Of a stretch of DNA of 30,804 nucleotides, positions 29,760 through 30,804 are shown one piece after another. Source of the DNA: a virus; IMG/VR virus record IMGVR_UViG_3300021963_000019, positions 1-30,804 of that record. The stretch is one strand, 5' to 3'. The notes under the pieces were generated by a model. The model was not told the origin of the DNA. It saw only the letters and a program-made list of their open reading frames with translations, and ran no database searches. The first letter of the stretch is position 1. Every line of letters begins with the position of its first letter. Both the position numbers and the translations under genes were made by a program.

Positions 29760-30658
29760 TATTCTTTTCTTATTTGCTTTAATTTTCTACTTGCCCATTC
29801 AATACCTGCATCACCACCCCAAGCTAACCACATTAAACGCCCACATCCTTCGCCTAATGGTCTATCTGAATTTTGTCTTTGTCTTTCAAATGATGCCATT
29901 CTTGCGATTGTATCTTCTGAAATTGGTTCTCTATTTGCTAATTGATTTGCCCTTGCTTTACCTACAGGCGTACCACAAGCACCCCATCCATTCTCTTCTG
30001 CATATCTTAAAGCTATCTTTGCATTTTCAGTAGCTTGTTCAGGATAATCTGTATATGATTCTAAATTAGTCTTTTTTTTTTCGCTATTTAAAATAATATC
30101 TTTTATTTTATTTAGCAATTCTAATTCTTTTTCTTGTTGTAAAGACATTTCTAATTTATCAGCAAAGTAACCTTCGATTGAAAAACCTTTTACTTTACCT
30201 GTTTTAACAAAATCATTCCAAATAGTATCATTATTTACTTTCATTGAAACTACCCAAGAACCTACAGGTGCATCTAAACCATATTTTTTAGATTTGTCCA
30301 TTTCTGCATCTTCAACAATCCAAGATTCTACAATACTTAAATCTTTTAATTCTTTTTGATGTTCTAATGTAGCGTTGTTTTGATTTGAGTTCATTAAAAA
30401 CAATTCACTTGCTTTACGTACTGTTTCATCTGAAAAGAAAATGTAATATTCATCATTACCATTTCTTCTATAAATGTGCTTGTTAGGAATTAAAGCAGCA
30501 CCCATTAAAATACGTTTTTCATCATCAACTTTTGCCAAAGCTAATTGTTGATTTAATGAAACAAAATTAGATTCTATTGCAGGAAATTCTACTATTGAAA
30601 CAGCATCAACTCCTGATAGTTCTTCATTTTCATCTATTATTAGTTCTATTATCTTCAT
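29759..30658 (-). CDS. XkdF-type head maturation protease with C-terminal extra domain, 299 aa
   Basis: MGAALIPNKHIYR (52-64), an H100 in NATLEHQ and the VKGFSIEGYF block (156-165, S160) are the hallmarks of XkdF/Peptidase S78-like prohead proteases. S160 is the likely nucleophile. From about residue 202 an additional domain reads YPEQATENAKIALRYAEENG, CGTPVGKARANQLANREPIS and GEGCGRLMWLAWGGDAGIEW; a similar domain follows other phage proteases and may bind DNA or the capsid. Acts in capsid maturation with the scaffold and capsid genes downstream. Confidence 0.75.
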   Translation of the reverse strand: MKIIELIIDENEELSGVDAVSIVEFPAIESNFVSLNQQLALAKVDDEKRILMGAALIPNKHIYRRNGNDEYYIFFSDETVRKASELFLMNSNQNNATLEHQKELKDLSIVESWIVEDAEMDKSKKYGLDAPVGSWVVSMKVNNDTIWNDFVKTGKVKGFSIEGYFADKLEMSLQQEKELELLNKIKDIILNSEKKKTNLESYTDYPEQATENAKIALRYAEENGWGACGTPVGKARANQLANREPISEDTIARMASFERQRQNSDRPLGEGCGRLMWLAWGGDAGIEWASRKLKQIRKE

Positions 30659-30693
30659 ATTATTAAAATAAATTAAGTTTTGTTTTGTTTTAA

Positions 30694-30804
30694 TTAACCC
30701 ATTGAAGCGTTGTTAATGATATTTCTGTTTAATGCTTGCCCTGTTGTAACCGCACCTGCTACTACATACGCTTGAACAGGTTGCATATTTTGTTCTGCCA
30801 TACC
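30694..30804 (-). CDS. Tail tape-measure protein, 3' end (continues from position 1)
   Basis: Minus-strand continuation of the gene at 1815-1. Bases 30739-30804 repeat 1-66, and the last unique codons give ALNRNIINNASMG and a TAA at 30694-30696. A C-terminus of the form R-x-I-x-NNA-S-x-G is usual in these tape-measure proteins. The protease gene starts 36 bases downstream. Confidence 0.85.
   Translation of the reverse strand, partial: GMAEQNMQPVQAYVVAGAVTTGQALNRNIINNASMG
30739..30804. repeat. terminal direct repeat, right copy (assembly overlap)
   Basis: Exact copy of bases 1-66; see the left copy. Removing it leaves a 30,738-bp circle. Confidence 0.9.

Noticed and set aside
29791-30033. 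Plus-strand frame inside the protease gene
   Set aside because: Low-complexity Leu/His-rich translation opposite a well-recognised gene.

Overview
The window is a complete or nearly complete genome of a small tailed phage (siphovirus-like), assembled as a circular contig. The first 66 bases are repeated exactly as the last 66 (30739-30804), inside the tape-measure gene, so the unit genome is about 30,738 bp. The host is most likely a member of the Bacteroidota, probably Flavobacteriia: the DNA is very AT-rich, leaders are A-rich and lack Shine-Dalgarno sequences (AAAAACAAN..ATG), promoter-like boxes fit TAnnTTTG (mostly TATATTTG), and lipoprotein and tail protein styles match phages of that phylum. 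I see no integrase, lysogeny repressor, tRNA or CRISPR array, so a lytic lifestyle is likely.

Nearly all genes are on the minus strand, tightly packed with ATGA or TAATG overlaps. In transcription order (decreasing coordinate): recombination and replication genes (NinG-like nuclease 18784, ERF annealing protein 17168, SSB-like protein 16810, GIY-YIG remnant 16120, RecA-fold helicase 15250, sigma-like factor 14214, MjaI-like nuclease 13181, RecE-like exonuclease 10855, DnaA-C-like protein 10321); terminase small and large subunits (8954, 7774); tail genes (chaperone 6429 with a -1 frameshift extension, tail terminator 5912, tail completion 5382, large tail proteins 4315 and 1943, tape measure 1815 wrapping through the contig ends to 30694); head genes (XkdF-type protease 29759, scaffold-like 27983, major capsid 27023); tail tube 26406; portal 23235 and connector 22725; fibre-like proteins 22426-20953; and lysis genes (two holin-like proteins, a DUF5675-type protein 19994, a one-piece spanin-like lipoprotein 19512).

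The units are separated by Rho-independent-type hairpins (7158, 12110, 16778, 18727, 25941, 26351, 26970, 29137), and several begin with a TATATTTG box, giving a readable transcription map.

Most unusual features: (1) the tail chaperone gene has a T9 slippery run and a second, start-less 83-codon reading frame overlapping its own 3' end, which strongly suggests programmed -1 frameshifting with dual coding; (2) two plus-strand cassettes (25407-25942 and 28598-29147), driven by nearly identical 68-bp promoter/leader regions, flank the scaffold/capsid/tail-tube genes and each converges on one of two paralogous coiled-coil genes; (3) a GIY-YIG (T5orf172-like) reading frame has no usable start and is joined in frame to the upstream gene only through a TGA; (4) a TTGTTAAAA box recurs about 30 bp upstream of TATATTTG at four sites, in a phage that also encodes a sigma-like protein; (5) the portal lies far from the terminase, after tail and capsid genes.
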